DNA from: Candidatus Helarchaeota archaeon | GTDB lineage: Archaea > Asgardarchaeota > Lokiarchaeia > Helarchaeales > HEL-GB-A | Reading direction: 5' to 3' | NCBI GenBank assembly: GCA_013375455.1 | Contig: JABXJT010000048.1 | Location: 1 to 38,244, forward strand | DNA length: 38,244 nt | Notes under the pieces: generated by a model | What the model was told of the DNA's origin: nothing | Database searches by the model: none | The model's input: the letters and a program-made list of their open reading frames with translations, nothing else | Program-made: the position numbers and the translations under genes | Shown: positions 1-7,674 of the stretch, piece after piece | Layout: each line of letters opens with the position of its first letter | Position numbering within the stretch: the stretch's first letter is position 1

Positions 1-645
1 CCAAATTTGAAACGGCGATTGAGAAATCTAAGGCAGGAGCTGCGCCGTTGTCAGAGGGAACGGGATGAGTACCGCAACGCATGCCGCAAGCGGGGCATCG
101 ATCACCGCCATAAAAAGGTATTTTGGAGGCTCAACAGCGCGGTGAAGCGGATTTGGGAGAATCTTAGTGCCCTCCATGATGAATTGACGCGGCAGATTGC
201 CACCTGCATCCTCGCCGCCTGCGAACACCACCGCGTAAACGTCATTCGCATGGAAGACTTGCGCTGGTCGAAACACTCCAAGAAAACCGACATCAATTAC
301 TTCCTCGCCTTGAACCAGATCCACTGGTTCTTCGGGCAGATCCAAGCCCGTATCGCCGACCTCGCCCCCCGCAAGGGCATTTTCGTGGAATGGGTGAAGG
401 CGAAGCATACCTCTAGCCGCTGCTCGAAATGCGGGCATATCGGAATGACGAAGGCAGAGCGCAAGAGGGCGCGCCGAGGAAAGGTATTCAAATGCCCTAA
501 GTGTGGGTTCCAGCTGGATGCTGACCTCAACGCGGCGCGCAACATCCGCGTCGCCCCCATCTCAAAAAACATTCCCCCTTCGCTATATGCGTTGGGTGGC
601 GGGAGTCCGTACATCCCGCCGGCAGGCGAAAGCCTGCCGGCATAA
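1..645 (+). CDS. tnpB: TnpB (IS200/IS605 OrfB family), C-terminal half, 5' end outside window
   Basis: RNA-guided nuclease/accessory protein of an IS200/IS605-type element. The reading frame is open from base 1, so the N-terminal half, with the RuvC-I aspartate, lies upstream. Visible are IRMEDL, which carries the probable RuvC-II glutamate, then a four-cysteine zinc ribbon (CSKCGH ... CPKCGF) and the closing DADLNAARNI with the RuvC-III aspartate. Family members are about 400 aa; about 214 are visible here and nothing looks broken. The segment is clearly richer in G+C than everything after about base 680, which points to recent transfer. The last codons overlap a perfect hairpin, as expected if the 3' end of the gene also encodes a guide (omega) RNA. 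No TnpA is visible. The TTG at position 7 is only an internal codon. Confidence 0.93.
   Translation, partial: PNLKRRLRNLRQELRRCQRERDEYRNACRKRGIDHRHKKVFWRLNSAVKRIWENLSALHDELTRQIATCILAACEHHRVNVIRMEDLRWSKHSKKTDINYFLALNQIHWFFGQIQARIADLAPRKGIFVEWVKAKHTSSRCSKCGHIGMTKAERKRARRGKVFKCPKCGFQLDADLNAARNIRVAPISKNIPPSLYALGGGSPYIPPAGESLPA
618..641 (+). repeat. Perfect 10-bp hairpin with GAAA tetraloop at the tnpB 3' end
   Basis: GCCGGCAGGC at 618-627 and GCCTGCCGGC at 632-641 pair perfectly around a GAAA (GNRA-type) loop. The hairpin lies inside the last codons of tnpB, where omega/reRNA scaffolds of IS200/IS605 elements are usually encoded. It is very GC-rich and should be stable as RNA. That it belongs to an omega RNA is inference. 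Confidence 0.75.
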
Positions 646-674
646 GTTGGCAAACGTCCGAGTTTGTCCAACTT
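644..674 (+). mobile_element. Probable right-end hairpin of the IS200/IS605 element, with bulged T
   Basis: AAGTTGG plus CAAAC at 644-655 pairs with GTTTG plus CCAACTT at 662-674, leaving one unpaired T at 667 and the loop GTCCGA. An imperfect end hairpin with an extrahelical T is what TnpA recognises in characterised IS608-type elements. Composition drops to host-like AT-rich immediately afterwards, so the element boundary probably lies at about 675-700. The exact cleavage site cannot be fixed without the left end. Confidence 0.6.
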
Positions 675-675
675 T

Positions 676-849
676 GTGAATACGGTAATAAATACCGGCT
701 ATGAAGTATTAGGAGATAAACCAATAAACAAGCTTATTCCAGAAATGTACCCAATATTTGCTAGAAAATTATCTGATATTGAAAAATTAGGAATTAGCAT
801 GCCTATACTCCGATCTTTAATTCATTTTTTCTATTTTCATAGTTATTAA
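676..849 (+). pseudogene. Possible 3' remnant of a gene interrupted by the IS element
   Basis: An open frame of about 57 codons runs from just past the IS right end to a stop at 847-849, with host-like AT-rich composition and ordinary-looking protein content (GYEVLGDKPINKLIPEMYPIF...). It has no start codon or ribosome site of its own; the only start is a TTG inside the IS end hairpin. The simplest reading is the C-terminal end of a host gene cut by the insertion. The family was not recognised, and it may be chance coding. Bases 850-966 hold no further gene, only AT-rich sequence leading to mtrH. Confidence 0.3.
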
Positions 850-966
850 TGATTATCTAGGGAATTTATGGATGATAGTTTAAGGAATCCTGATTTTTTA
901 GACTTAAAATCTAGAAATTCATTATTATTTTTTGTTGTAAATTGAATGAATGGTGATGATAAGACA

Positions 967-1836
967 ATGGACGCTAAAAATTACGTGATTGATGGTGTCT
1001 CATTCGGTGGGCAGCAAGGAGAGAACCCAATAGTCTTAATCGGAAGTATTTTTTATTCCGGGCATCATATAATTACCGATCCAGAAAAGGGTGAATTCCA
1101 TCGAGAAAAAGCTGAAAAATATATCAAGGATTTTATGAATTACTCTCAAAAATATCGCATTCCGTGCGCTCTAGACGTGGTTGCCGAAACTCCAACAGCA
1201 ATGATTAAATTTCTAGATTTTACCCTCGATGAATTCGATGGCCCCATCATCTTGGATGGAATCTACGATGCTAGATTAAGAGGAATTCAGCATATCAAGG
1301 ATCTTGGCGTTCCAGACAGGGTCATATACGATTCCATCTGGAAAAATACCGAAACGGAATTAAAAGCCATAAAAGACGCTGGCATTAAAACAGCGATCCT
1401 CTTTGGCTATGATATCGCTGATAGTTCCTCGAGCAAGCGATATTCTGTTATGACTGAGGGAACAAAAAAATATCCCTCGCTGTTAAAACAAGCAGAGCAG
1501 GCGGGCATCACCCAAATGTTAGTAGATAATGTAATCACGCATTTCGATAGCGTTGGAGATGTCATTGAAACCAACATCATGTTTAAAAATATGTTTGGGG
1601 TTCCCGTAGGTTGCGGACCGGCAAACATCTCCTATTACCTCGACAAGTTTGATAAAGCGATGACCACAAAACAGACACGGGATTCGAGCTTAATCGCGGT
1701 TTTATCTCTTTTTTCTGATTTTCTGCTCTTCGGCCCCATCGAACGCGCGAAAACGGCATTTATGAGTGCCTACATTGGAGTTGGAATTAAAAATAGCTTG
1801 AAATTTGATTTATTTGATATTTATAAGCGTGAATGA
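967..1836 (+). CDS. mtrH: Tetrahydromethanopterin S-methyltransferase subunit H-like methyltransferase
   Basis: MtrH-family protein, which moves a methyl group between tetrahydromethanopterin (or a related pterin) and a corrinoid protein; it is cytosolic with a TIM-barrel fold. The family opening FGGQQGENPIVLIGSIFYSG is clear, and the approximately 290-residue length fits the roughly 310-residue family. I prefer the ATG at 967 because GGTGAT lies nine bases upstream. An in-frame ATG at 946 would add seven residues but has no ribosome site. No other Mtr subunit and no corrinoid protein are encoded nearby, so this is a solo MtrH, as found in non-methanogenic archaea, where it probably pairs with a soluble corrinoid methyltransferase system. 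The gene converges on the coiled-coil gene. Confidence 0.9.
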   Translation: MDAKNYVIDGVSFGGQQGENPIVLIGSIFYSGHHIITDPEKGEFHREKAEKYIKDFMNYSQKYRIPCALDVVAETPTAMIKFLDFTLDEFDGPIILDGIYDARLRGIQHIKDLGVPDRVIYDSIWKNTETELKAIKDAGIKTAILFGYDIADSSSSKRYSVMTEGTKKYPSLLKQAEQAGITQMLVDNVITHFDSVGDVIETNIMFKNMFGVPVGCGPANISYYLDKFDKAMTTKQTRDSSLIAVLSLFSDFLLFGPIERAKTAFMSAYIGVGIKNSLKFDLFDIYKRE

Positions 1837-1874
1837 AGGTCTCCTAAAGCATTTGTAAAATTTTAACTCTTTTT

Positions 1875-2483
1875 TTATTCTTCTTTTTTATCTTTGGATT
1901 TTCGTTTGGGAATTATCATATCACGAATGCCTGTAGTAATTCCTTGCATTATTCCTCCCTCAGGGGGGCGAGGCATTAATGATATTGCACTTTTTGCAAT
2001 ATTCACTTTTACACCACTTTGGACAATCTCATTTTTAAAATCTTCAATTGTGGAGACCAATCGTTCGACACTTCTTTCTATGGCGTTTTCAAACCGATTT
2101 ATAGTATTCGTTGTTGTAGTCGTGAAACCATCAACCGCTTTTACAATAGAATCCGCACCATTCGCTATTTCTCGTGCAGTTTCTCGAATTTCTTCGGTAG
2201 CTTGAGTAACCGATTCTGACATTACTTTTGCACTTGCTGTAATATTTTCAGAAGTCCCGCGGATGTCTTCCGTGGCTGATTGTAAGGATTCGTTTATCGT
2301 GTTTGCACTAGACACGATGCTATCGGAGGTTTTTTTAATATTTTCAGTTGATTTAAATAAAGAATCCGAAATATTTCGATTGGCTTCTTCGAGAATTCCG
2401 ACTAAATTATCCCCCAACGAATTTAGATTATGGGTTACCGTATTAATCTTCTCATTAATTTTGGAAAGAATGGGTATGCGCAT
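1875..2483 (-). CDS. Coiled-coil protein of unknown function
   Basis: A 202-residue protein that is almost entirely amphipathic helix. Residues about 10-150 are rich in Ser, Thr, Glu, Asn and Ile, with heptad-like spacing and repeated blocks of the type SATEDIRGTSENI and QATEEIRETAREI, resembling the coiled-coil stalks of chemotaxis receptors. No membrane segment, receptor signalling hairpin or HAMP domain is visible, so it is probably a soluble filament-like or scaffolding protein. The C-terminus is a basic/acidic tail (PKRKSKDKKEE). GGAGAC precedes the ATG. Function is not recognised. The DNA for its last residues is duplicated at 2629-2667. Confidence 0.75.
   Translation of the reverse strand: MRIPILSKINEKINTVTHNLNSLGDNLVGILEEANRNISDSLFKSTENIKKTSDSIVSSANTINESLQSATEDIRGTSENITASAKVMSESVTQATEEIRETAREIANGADSIVKAVDGFTTTTTNTINRFENAIERSVERLVSTIEDFKNEIVQSGVKVNIAKSAISLMPRPPEGGIMQGITTGIRDMIIPKRKSKDKKEE
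1876..1914. repeat. 39-bp direct repeat, copy 1 (3' end of the coiled-coil gene)
   Basis: 37 of 39 positions match 2629-2667 in the same orientation. This copy encodes the C-terminal tail of the coiled-coil protein, with the stop codon at 1875-1877. Confidence 0.85.
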
Positions 2484-2551
2484 GAATATAATTCTGTCTC
2501 CGTAACTGAAAAACCTTTTCGTTGGATTCTGTAAAATAATTTATATCGAAA

Positions 2552-2569
2552 AAAGTAGAGTCCTACTTT
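2552..2569 (-). terminator. Hairpin and T-tract after the acyl-CoA synthetase gene
   Basis: AAAGTAG (2552-2558) and CTACTTT (2563-2569) form a 7-bp stem with a four-base loop. Read on the minus strand, the stem is followed by further Ts, which would end transcription coming from the synthetase gene. Immediately beyond it on the same strand is an AT-rich ATATAAATT stretch that could be the TATA element of the coiled-coil gene. Confidence 0.45.
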
Positions 2570-2628
2570 GCTGGGAATTTGGCTGAATTGCCTCGAATTT
2601 AAAAAGAATCCTCATCGACACACTTTTC

Positions 2629-2667
2629 TATTCTTCTTTTTCATCTTTGGATTGTCGTTTGGGAATT
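2629..2667. repeat. 39-bp direct repeat, copy 2 (remnant tail at the end of the synthetase gene)
   Basis: Near-identical copy of 1876-1914. In the frame of the coiled-coil gene it would read IPKRQSKDEKEE followed by a stop, so coding potential is preserved, but no gene body precedes it. The synthetase gene instead runs into the copy in another frame and takes its last residues and stop from it. Confidence 0.8.
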
Positions 2668-4122
2668 TTCTTTAATCTTTTTTAGGAATCGATTATATTC
2701 GTATAGACTTTTTAAAACAAAAGCGGCGCTATCAGGATTTTTAACTATTAATACGTTCTTTTTTTCAAAGATTCTAAAAAGTTTAGAATTGGGATATACA
2801 TGAGATATAAAGACAACTGGTTTCCTATATTTATTCAATATTTTTATTTGTCTTCTCGCCACAGATTTTTCTGTTGAATCCATTACCTCAATCATCATTT
2901 GTTTGATTTGTTTTCCTTCATCATGTTGCGGAAAATATTGTTCCAATAAAGAACGTATTTCTATCACATTCGTTATTACACAATCATACTCATTAGACTC
3001 AAGCAATAATTCGAGCAATGTTGGAAAAACTGAAAGATCTTGCGTACCAACTGGATCAAATGGATTTGAATGACTCCAATAATCAGGTAAAATTTCATTT
3101 ATTTTATTAATTAAACCTTGAGATGGTTTGGCAACGTTTAAACCTGCTTTATCACTGGCATCTGCTGTGAGAACACCCATTCCTCCTGCACCGGGTAAGA
3201 TCGCCACCCGATTGCCCTCAGGAAGATTAATACAAATAAATGCGCGTATTAAATCTAAAAATTGATTAATATTTTGTGCTCTTAAAATTCCATATTGCTT
3301 AAAAGTAGCATTATAAACCTCGTCAGAGCCACTAATCGAGCCTGTATGTGAAGAGGCAGCCTTTATTCCAGGATCCGTAGTCCCAGCTTTTAATATTATA
3401 ATCGGTTTTTTCGTAACATTTTTTTTACAAATATTAAGAAATTTATTCCGTTTCCTTAAACCTTCTAAGAAGCCGGCTATAATTTTTGTTTCATTATCAT
3501 TAATAAAATATTCTAAATAATCCTCGAATGATAAACTTGCTTCGTTTCCACTACTAACAAAATATCTAATCCCTACCCCCATGCCTCTCAATTCACTACA
3601 AATAACAACTCCTGTTGATCCGCTTTGAGAAATGATAGAGACGTTTCCAGGAAGTGGCGACATGTAACCCATACTTACATTCAATGAAATATTTGCAGAC
3701 CAGAACCCCATTGTATTTGGACCAACGAATTTCAGATTCCCATTTTCGGCAATTCTGGTAAGTTCCTTTTCGTCTTTTTTCCCTTCTTCATTGGTTTCTC
3801 CAAATCCCGCGGGAATTATAATTGCAGTTCTAATAGTATTTTCAATGCATTGTACGATCATGTTTTTTACTACTTTCCTAGGAACAACAATTACGGCTAA
3901 ATCAATTTTTTCGGATACATTTTCAATTGATGGATATACTTTATAACCAAAAATATCCTTGCCTTCATATTTTTTATTTGGATTTATAGGAAATACTTTA
4001 CCACGATATCCACAGGCTACAATATTATTCATTATCATTGCTCCAACTTTCCCCTGCTCGTTAGAGGCACCAAAAATTGCAACTGATTGGGGGTTGAAAA
4101 GAATATCCAAATAATTTTTCAT
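2641..4122 (-). CDS. acdA: Acyl-CoA synthetase (ADP-forming), alpha subunit
   Basis: Converts acyl-CoA, ADP and phosphate to acid, CoA and ATP, the usual archaeal route for ATP synthesis from acetyl- or other acyl-CoA. Order of domains: CoA-binding Rossmann domain (FNPQSVAIFGASNEQGKVG, residues 9-27), the first succinyl-CoA-ligase-like domain with ISQSGSTG (164-171) and the SSHTGS loop with the phosphorylated His at 259, then a third ligase-like domain. The 493 residues match an alpha subunit (about 460) without the ATP-grasp beta domain, and no beta subunit is in the window. GTGAT precedes the ATG. The last residues (about NSQTTIQR) derive from a foreign repeat read out of frame. The acyl specificity cannot be told. 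Confidence 0.88.
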   Translation of the reverse strand: MKNYLDILFNPQSVAIFGASNEQGKVGAMIMNNIVACGYRGKVFPINPNKKYEGKDIFGYKVYPSIENVSEKIDLAVIVVPRKVVKNMIVQCIENTIRTAIIIPAGFGETNEEGKKDEKELTRIAENGNLKFVGPNTMGFWSANISLNVSMGYMSPLPGNVSIISQSGSTGVVICSELRGMGVGIRYFVSSGNEASLSFEDYLEYFINDNETKIIAGFLEGLRKRNKFLNICKKNVTKKPIIILKAGTTDPGIKAASSHTGSISGSDEVYNATFKQYGILRAQNINQFLDLIRAFICINLPEGNRVAILPGAGGMGVLTADASDKAGLNVAKPSQGLINKINEILPDYWSHSNPFDPVGTQDLSVFPTLLELLLESNEYDCVITNVIEIRSLLEQYFPQHDEGKQIKQMMIEVMDSTEKSVARRQIKILNKYRKPVVFISHVYPNSKLFRIFEKKNVLIVKNPDSAAFVLKSLYEYNRFLKKIKENSQTTIQR

Positions 4123-4265
4123 TTAATCACATTCTATTTTATTTATATTAAAAAAAACCTAATAACTTTAATAAAAAAGATCTTTAAATCAAAAACATGA
4201 TTCTAGGAAAAACCGTTTAGAATTTAGAAAGTTAAAAGAGATTTTAAAGAAGAGTTGTATGAAAA

Positions 4266-5330
4266 TTGAATGGTATAATCAACCTTGAATTTGATGGTTT
4301 AAAGGCAAGAAATTTAGACCAATTAGAAAGATGGAATGATTGGTATTTTGTAGTAAATTTTATGAATAAAGGAAAAGAATATTTTTTAACCCTAACTATT
4401 AATGAAGGCACGCTTCTAGGAGGAAATGGTATTAGATTATCACTTTCTTCAGACCCATTTTCGATTAAAACAGAAGAAAATGTTAAAGTTGGAATCAAAG
4501 CAGTTAATGAAATTACGATAAACAAAAGACAAGGAAAAAATGCCTTAAAATATACTGAAAATAAAAACTTAATAGTAATAGAAATGGACGATTTAACTGC
4601 CCATTGTAAAACCAATGAGTTGAAAATTATATCAAAGAATGAAATTATTAAAGGAGAATTGATTTTTACACCTCGAGGTCCTGTTTTTTGGTGGGGTAAT
4701 AAAAAAAACGTGCAAAATAAAATAACTGAAAGGTCTGACCTTCGCGGATTTGAATTATTATCAAGCGTTCATGGAAAGATTAACGTCAAGGGGACTGAAA
4801 TAGAAATCAATGATAGAGGCCTCTTTGAACATCTTTGGATGAATTCATTAGAATTTTTAAAAATTAGACTGGAAGATTGGATATATGCAAATTTTGATCA
4901 ATTATTTACATTTCTCTGTCACGTTGAATCAAATTCGGATGATGGATCGCCTTACCACTATGAAACTGGGACGATTTATGTGATTGAGGAAAATGATTAT
5001 TTATTCACAAAAAAAATCGAATTTATGCCAACAAATTGGGTCTATTTAAAAGCAGCACATCGATTTATACCACTAAATCAAAAAATTAGGGTAAAAACTG
5101 ATAAAGGAACGTTAAAAATGAAAACCACTCTTTCATTGTATCCTCAATTCATAGGAAGACCTAGGCGAATAGAAGATTTGACCATCCATAACATAACGGG
5201 CTGGAATTTAATGTTTTATGATGCTCCAATTACAATTGAAGGGAAATTTTTCTATAAAAATGGTAAAACAATTAAACTGACCAATGGGCGTGGATTAAAT
5301 AACGTGGTAAGAAATTTTCCCCTGTACTAA
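4266..5330 (+). CDS. Hypothetical beta-rich protein, possibly lipocalin-like (AttH/CrtC type)
   Basis: A 354-residue protein without signal peptide or membrane segments. It alternates short hydrophobic beta-like stretches with charged turns. The middle GLFEHLWM and the ending, in which EGKFFYKNGK is followed by a conserved-looking NGRGL, recall the two-barrel AttH/CrtC (hydroxyneurosporene synthase-like) fold; this is a weak resemblance, not a motif match. The start is a TTG at 4266 because the preceding codon is a stop and the first in-frame ATG lies much deeper. A nearby ATG at 4259 opens a frame that stops after eight codons. It is divergent from the acyl-CoA synthetase, so the AT-rich 4123-4265 should hold both promoters. 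Confidence 0.65.
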   Translation: MNGIINLEFDGLKARNLDQLERWNDWYFVVNFMNKGKEYFLTLTINEGTLLGGNGIRLSLSSDPFSIKTEENVKVGIKAVNEITINKRQGKNALKYTENKNLIVIEMDDLTAHCKTNELKIISKNEIIKGELIFTPRGPVFWWGNKKNVQNKITERSDLRGFELLSSVHGKINVKGTEIEINDRGLFEHLWMNSLEFLKIRLEDWIYANFDQLFTFLCHVESNSDDGSPYHYETGTIYVIEENDYLFTKKIEFMPTNWVYLKAAHRFIPLNQKIRVKTDKGTLKMKTTLSLYPQFIGRPRRIEDLTIHNITGWNLMFYDAPITIEGKFFYKNGKTIKLTNGRGLNNVVRNFPLY

Positions 5331-5358
5331 ATTAATATTTATTTGATATTTAAGCTTC

Positions 5359-5571
5359 TTATTTTTCAAGAGGATCTTCATCGGTATGGGGTTGTAAAAT
5401 TGCCCACATTCGTTGGCAGTGGGGACATTTATGGTAATCTCGCAAGGGGTCAGGACTCTTGGCTTGAACATAATTCCATTGATTCTCCTCTAAATTTTCA
5501 TATTTGTCAATTACTTCTTGACATTTAGGACAGGGAATTTCAAATGCAACTTTTTTCCAATCCAATTTCAT
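5359..5571 (-). CDS. Small zinc-ribbon protein
   Basis: A 70-residue acidic protein with two Cys pairs, CPKC at residues 14-17 and CPHC at 49-52, the spacing of a treble-clef or ribbon zinc site. It is otherwise unrecognised. It lies 60 bases after the 193-residue gene on the same strand and is probably cotranscribed with it. It converges on the gene ending at 5330. Its small size and paired CPxC knuckles suggest a protein- or nucleic-acid-binding adaptor; that role is inference. Confidence 0.65.
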   Translation of the reverse strand: MKLDWKKVAFEIPCPKCQEVIDKYENLEENQWNYVQAKSPDPLRDYHKCPHCQRMWAILQPHTDEDPLEK

Positions 5572-5631
5572 TAAACAATTTCCCTCTTCGATCGTGCTCC
5601 CCGATTCATTGTTACAATTATACTTCAGGCC

Positions 5632-6213
5632 TCAGCCGATTCGTCCAACCCAGGCAACTTTAATCGCAAGGGCTCTATCCTTTTCAAAAAAATCAATCTT
5701 ATCGATAAACAAGCGATATTCATTCTCGAGAACCTTCGATATTGCCGGGTCAAGGGTTTTTATAGCATTTGTAATTAGAATTCGGGCGACTTCACGTTCC
5801 GGCACATCTACTTGATGTTTGTCACATACGCTCTTCATTAAATATCGTTCTGCAGGCGTGTATGCATATCCTACCTTCCCTTGTGCGTCAACTAGAGAAC
5901 CACCTTTTTCAGCATCAATGACGAGTCGCTTATACGCAAAAGGAAACACGAATGTAAGCCAAATCTTGAATATATAAGGACCTTGCTCGTCAATGAAGGG
6001 ACTTATCATGTGTGATCCCTTCTTGCGCTTCCATAAATTCCACCGCGGCTCAAATGCCTTGAAAAAATCATCTAAAACTAATTTACTCCTTTGGGACTCA
6101 TTTAAAAATGCTTTTGATAGCTTTCCTCCCTCTAATTCGAGCTTGCTTGCCCCTATAACTCGGTCAAGGAATTCTTCGAATCTATTCAATGCAGGATCAT
6201 CCATTGTACTCAC
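5632..6213 (-). CDS. Hypothetical protein, unknown family
   Basis: A 193-residue mixed-charge protein, probably soluble. There is one hydrophobic stretch around residues 80-92 (FKIWLTFVFPFAY) but no convincing membrane anchor. The family was not recognised. The frame opens with GTG at 6213, but an ATG three codons in (6204) has GGAG eight bases upstream and is the likelier start (MDDPALNRF). The gene precedes the small zinc-ribbon gene on the same strand. A tandem 22-bp repeat lies upstream in its presumed promoter region. Confidence 0.65.
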   Translation of the reverse strand: MSTMDDPALNRFEEFLDRVIGASKLELEGGKLSKAFLNESQRSKLVLDDFFKAFEPRWNLWKRKKGSHMISPFIDEQGPYIFKIWLTFVFPFAYKRLVIDAEKGGSLVDAQGKVGYAYTPAERYLMKSVCDKHQVDVPEREVARILITNAIKTLDPAISKVLENEYRLFIDKIDFFEKDRALAIKVAWVGRIG

Positions 6214-6329
6214 TCCATTTTCTTAAAACTTCAGAACCCTTATAATTAGCGTTGAATTCGCACAAACTTGTCTATTTCGCTCTAGATCAGCATTTCCTAT
6301 TCTATTTCGGGTTTAGATCTAGATGGTAT

Positions 6330-6373
6330 CTAGGTATTTCAATTATAATACCTAGATATTTCAATTATATTAC
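6330..6373. repeat. Tandem 22-bp direct repeat upstream of the 193-residue gene
   Basis: Two adjacent 22-bp units, 6330-6351 and 6352-6373, each of the form CTAGRTATTTCAATTATAWTAC, differ at two positions. They lie between the end of one minus-strand gene (6391) and the start of the next (6213), where an operator or promoter would be expected. The core TTCAATTATA is AT-rich and could also include a TATA-like element. A CTAGATCTAG-type sequence lies just upstream. Confidence 0.7.
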
Positions 6374-6390
6374 TTTCGTTAATTTAGAAG

Positions 6391-6813
6391 TTAAAACTTT
6401 TTATTTAATGCGCTTGGGTCATTTGCTACTATTCCCCTCACTTCTTCTATTATTTCATCCCATATTACTTCCTTTATTTCTCCGGATACCATTTCTATTG
6501 ATTTTCTTGATTGTTCTTCCGTTTCGATCACTTCTCTAAGTATTTTCTCCGAAAGCGCTTCTATAAACTTATATCTTTCCCAATAGTTAAGATCCTTTCC
6601 CTTGACCTTTGAATTCCATACCTCTCTAATGTTACTCACTTTTTTATCCACAATCGTCTTCCAAGCACGGCGCATCTTATTAATTGAGAGATTTCTACTC
6701 TCACTTACAATCTCTTTGGATGCTACCAGGCCACATCTCCTGCACACGTAATCGCCGAGCCCTCTAACGAACTCAAATTCGTGTTTATGCTCCTGGTCTT
6801 CTTCTCCACTCAT
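6391..6813 (-). CDS. Zinc-finger protein with helical C-terminal domain
   Basis: A 140-residue protein. Its N-terminus holds a compact metal site, HKH at residues 9-11 and CRRC at 24-27 followed by GLV; the rest is charged helix rich in Glu, Lys and Ile. The arrangement (His/Cys pair, aromatic, VC-x-x-CGL) recurs in the protein at 15378-15959, so the two look like members of one family. CRRCGL resembles the zinc ribbon of general transcription factor TFB, but the cyclin-like repeats of TFB are absent. DNA- or RNA-binding is a guess. Confidence 0.65.
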   Translation of the reverse strand: MSGEEDQEHKHEFEFVRGLGDYVCRRCGLVASKEIVSESRNLSINKMRRAWKTIVDKKVSNIREVWNSKVKGKDLNYWERYKFIEALSEKILREVIETEEQSRKSIEMVSGEIKEVIWDEIIEEVRGIVANDPSALNKKF

Positions 6814-6862
6814 CGCTCTCCATTCGCCAAAATTTTAATTCCACATTACAACTCTAAAAATT

Positions 6863-7297
6863 TTATACTTTAAAATCTTCTAATAAAATGATTAAGTCGG
6901 TTGATTCTGTTTTTTTATAAAGTTTATTATCTGCACTTATTGCTTTAATCCCTAATTCTTTTGCCAATATTAAATAAATGCTATCATATATAGTAATGTC
7001 ATGATTTAGGGCAAAAGTAAGTGTATTATTGATCAAATTTTGATTTGGTTGAATTAAAGTTATTTGCATATCATAGAAATCTTGTAAGAACTCCTTCGCT
7101 AAAGATTCCTCTATTTTACCATATCGAAAGACATTTGCTAATTCATAAATAATTAAATCAGGAGAATAAAGCTCAATATCTCCTTTCACATAACTTTCTC
7201 GAACTCTTAAAGCTAATTCCGTATTTTTCTCTTCAAAAAACCATTTAACAATTACGGAAGTATCAATGACTAATTCCCTCAACGCGTTTTTCTCCAT
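6863..7297 (-). CDS. vapC: VapC-type PIN-domain ribonuclease toxin
   Basis: A 144-residue PIN domain. The four acidic metal-binding residues are visible: Asp12 (VIDTSV), Glu52 (IYELANVF), Asp105 (IYDSIYLILAKELG) and Asp123 (SADNKLY). Known VapC toxins cut RNA, often tRNA or rRNA, when free of their antitoxin. The start overlaps the end of the upstream antitoxin gene by 19 bases, the usual layout of a coupled pair. Its target cannot be predicted. Confidence 0.9.
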   Translation of the reverse strand: MEKNALRELVIDTSVIVKWFFEEKNTELALRVRESYVKGDIELYSPDLIIYELANVFRYGKIEESLAKEFLQDFYDMQITLIQPNQNLINNTLTFALNHDITIYDSIYLILAKELGIKAISADNKLYKKTESTDLIILLEDFKV

Positions 7298-7530
7298 TTA
7301 CGGATAATGCTTAGAGTATCAATGTCCTTATTTGTTTGTCTATTCGCATCCATATGTTTTATTGCTTCTTGCATATCAGTTTTATTTTTTACCATTTCTA
7401 ACTTTTCTTCTTTTACCCATTTTTCCATCGCTTCATTGATAGCTTCTCTTAAAGTTATCCCTTTTTTTATTGCTTCTGCTTTGAAAATTCGATATAAATT
7501 TTCCTTTACACCTTTTATCGTCACATTCAT
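7279..7530 (-). CDS. vapB: VapB-type antitoxin
   Basis: An 83-residue protein. MNVTIKGVKENLYRIFKAEA followed by KKGITLREAINEAMEKWV is a ribbon-helix-helix type DNA-binding N-terminus; the charged C-terminus would wrap the PIN toxin. It is first gene of the pair, read into vapC with a 19-base overlap. A CTTTATAAAC sequence about 20 bases upstream (around 7551-7560) is a likely TATA-containing promoter, and such pairs usually repress themselves there. Confidence 0.85.
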   Translation of the reverse strand: MNVTIKGVKENLYRIFKAEAIKKGITLREAINEAMEKWVKEEKLEMVKNKTDMQEAIKHMDANRQTNKDIDTLSIIRKWRKTR

Positions 7531-7674
7531 AATAAAAATAAGAAAAATAAACTTTATAAACTTTTCAAACCATTCTTACTCTTTTCATCTCTTGGTGACA
7601 TTTATTACAAATGTTTTTGATTCTAATAAAATCGACAAGTGTTTGTAAACTGATCTTCTTCGGGAGTTTGTAAA

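Noticed and set aside
28..438. Long open frame on the minus strand opposite tnpB
   Set aside because: It mirrors the GC-rich codons of tnpB, has no ribosome site and no recognisable protein features.
4244..4615. Minus-strand open frame of 123 codons with hydrophobic content
   Set aside because: It lies opposite the 354-residue gene, and its hydrophobic residues are what Lys/Asn/Glu-rich codons give when read backwards.
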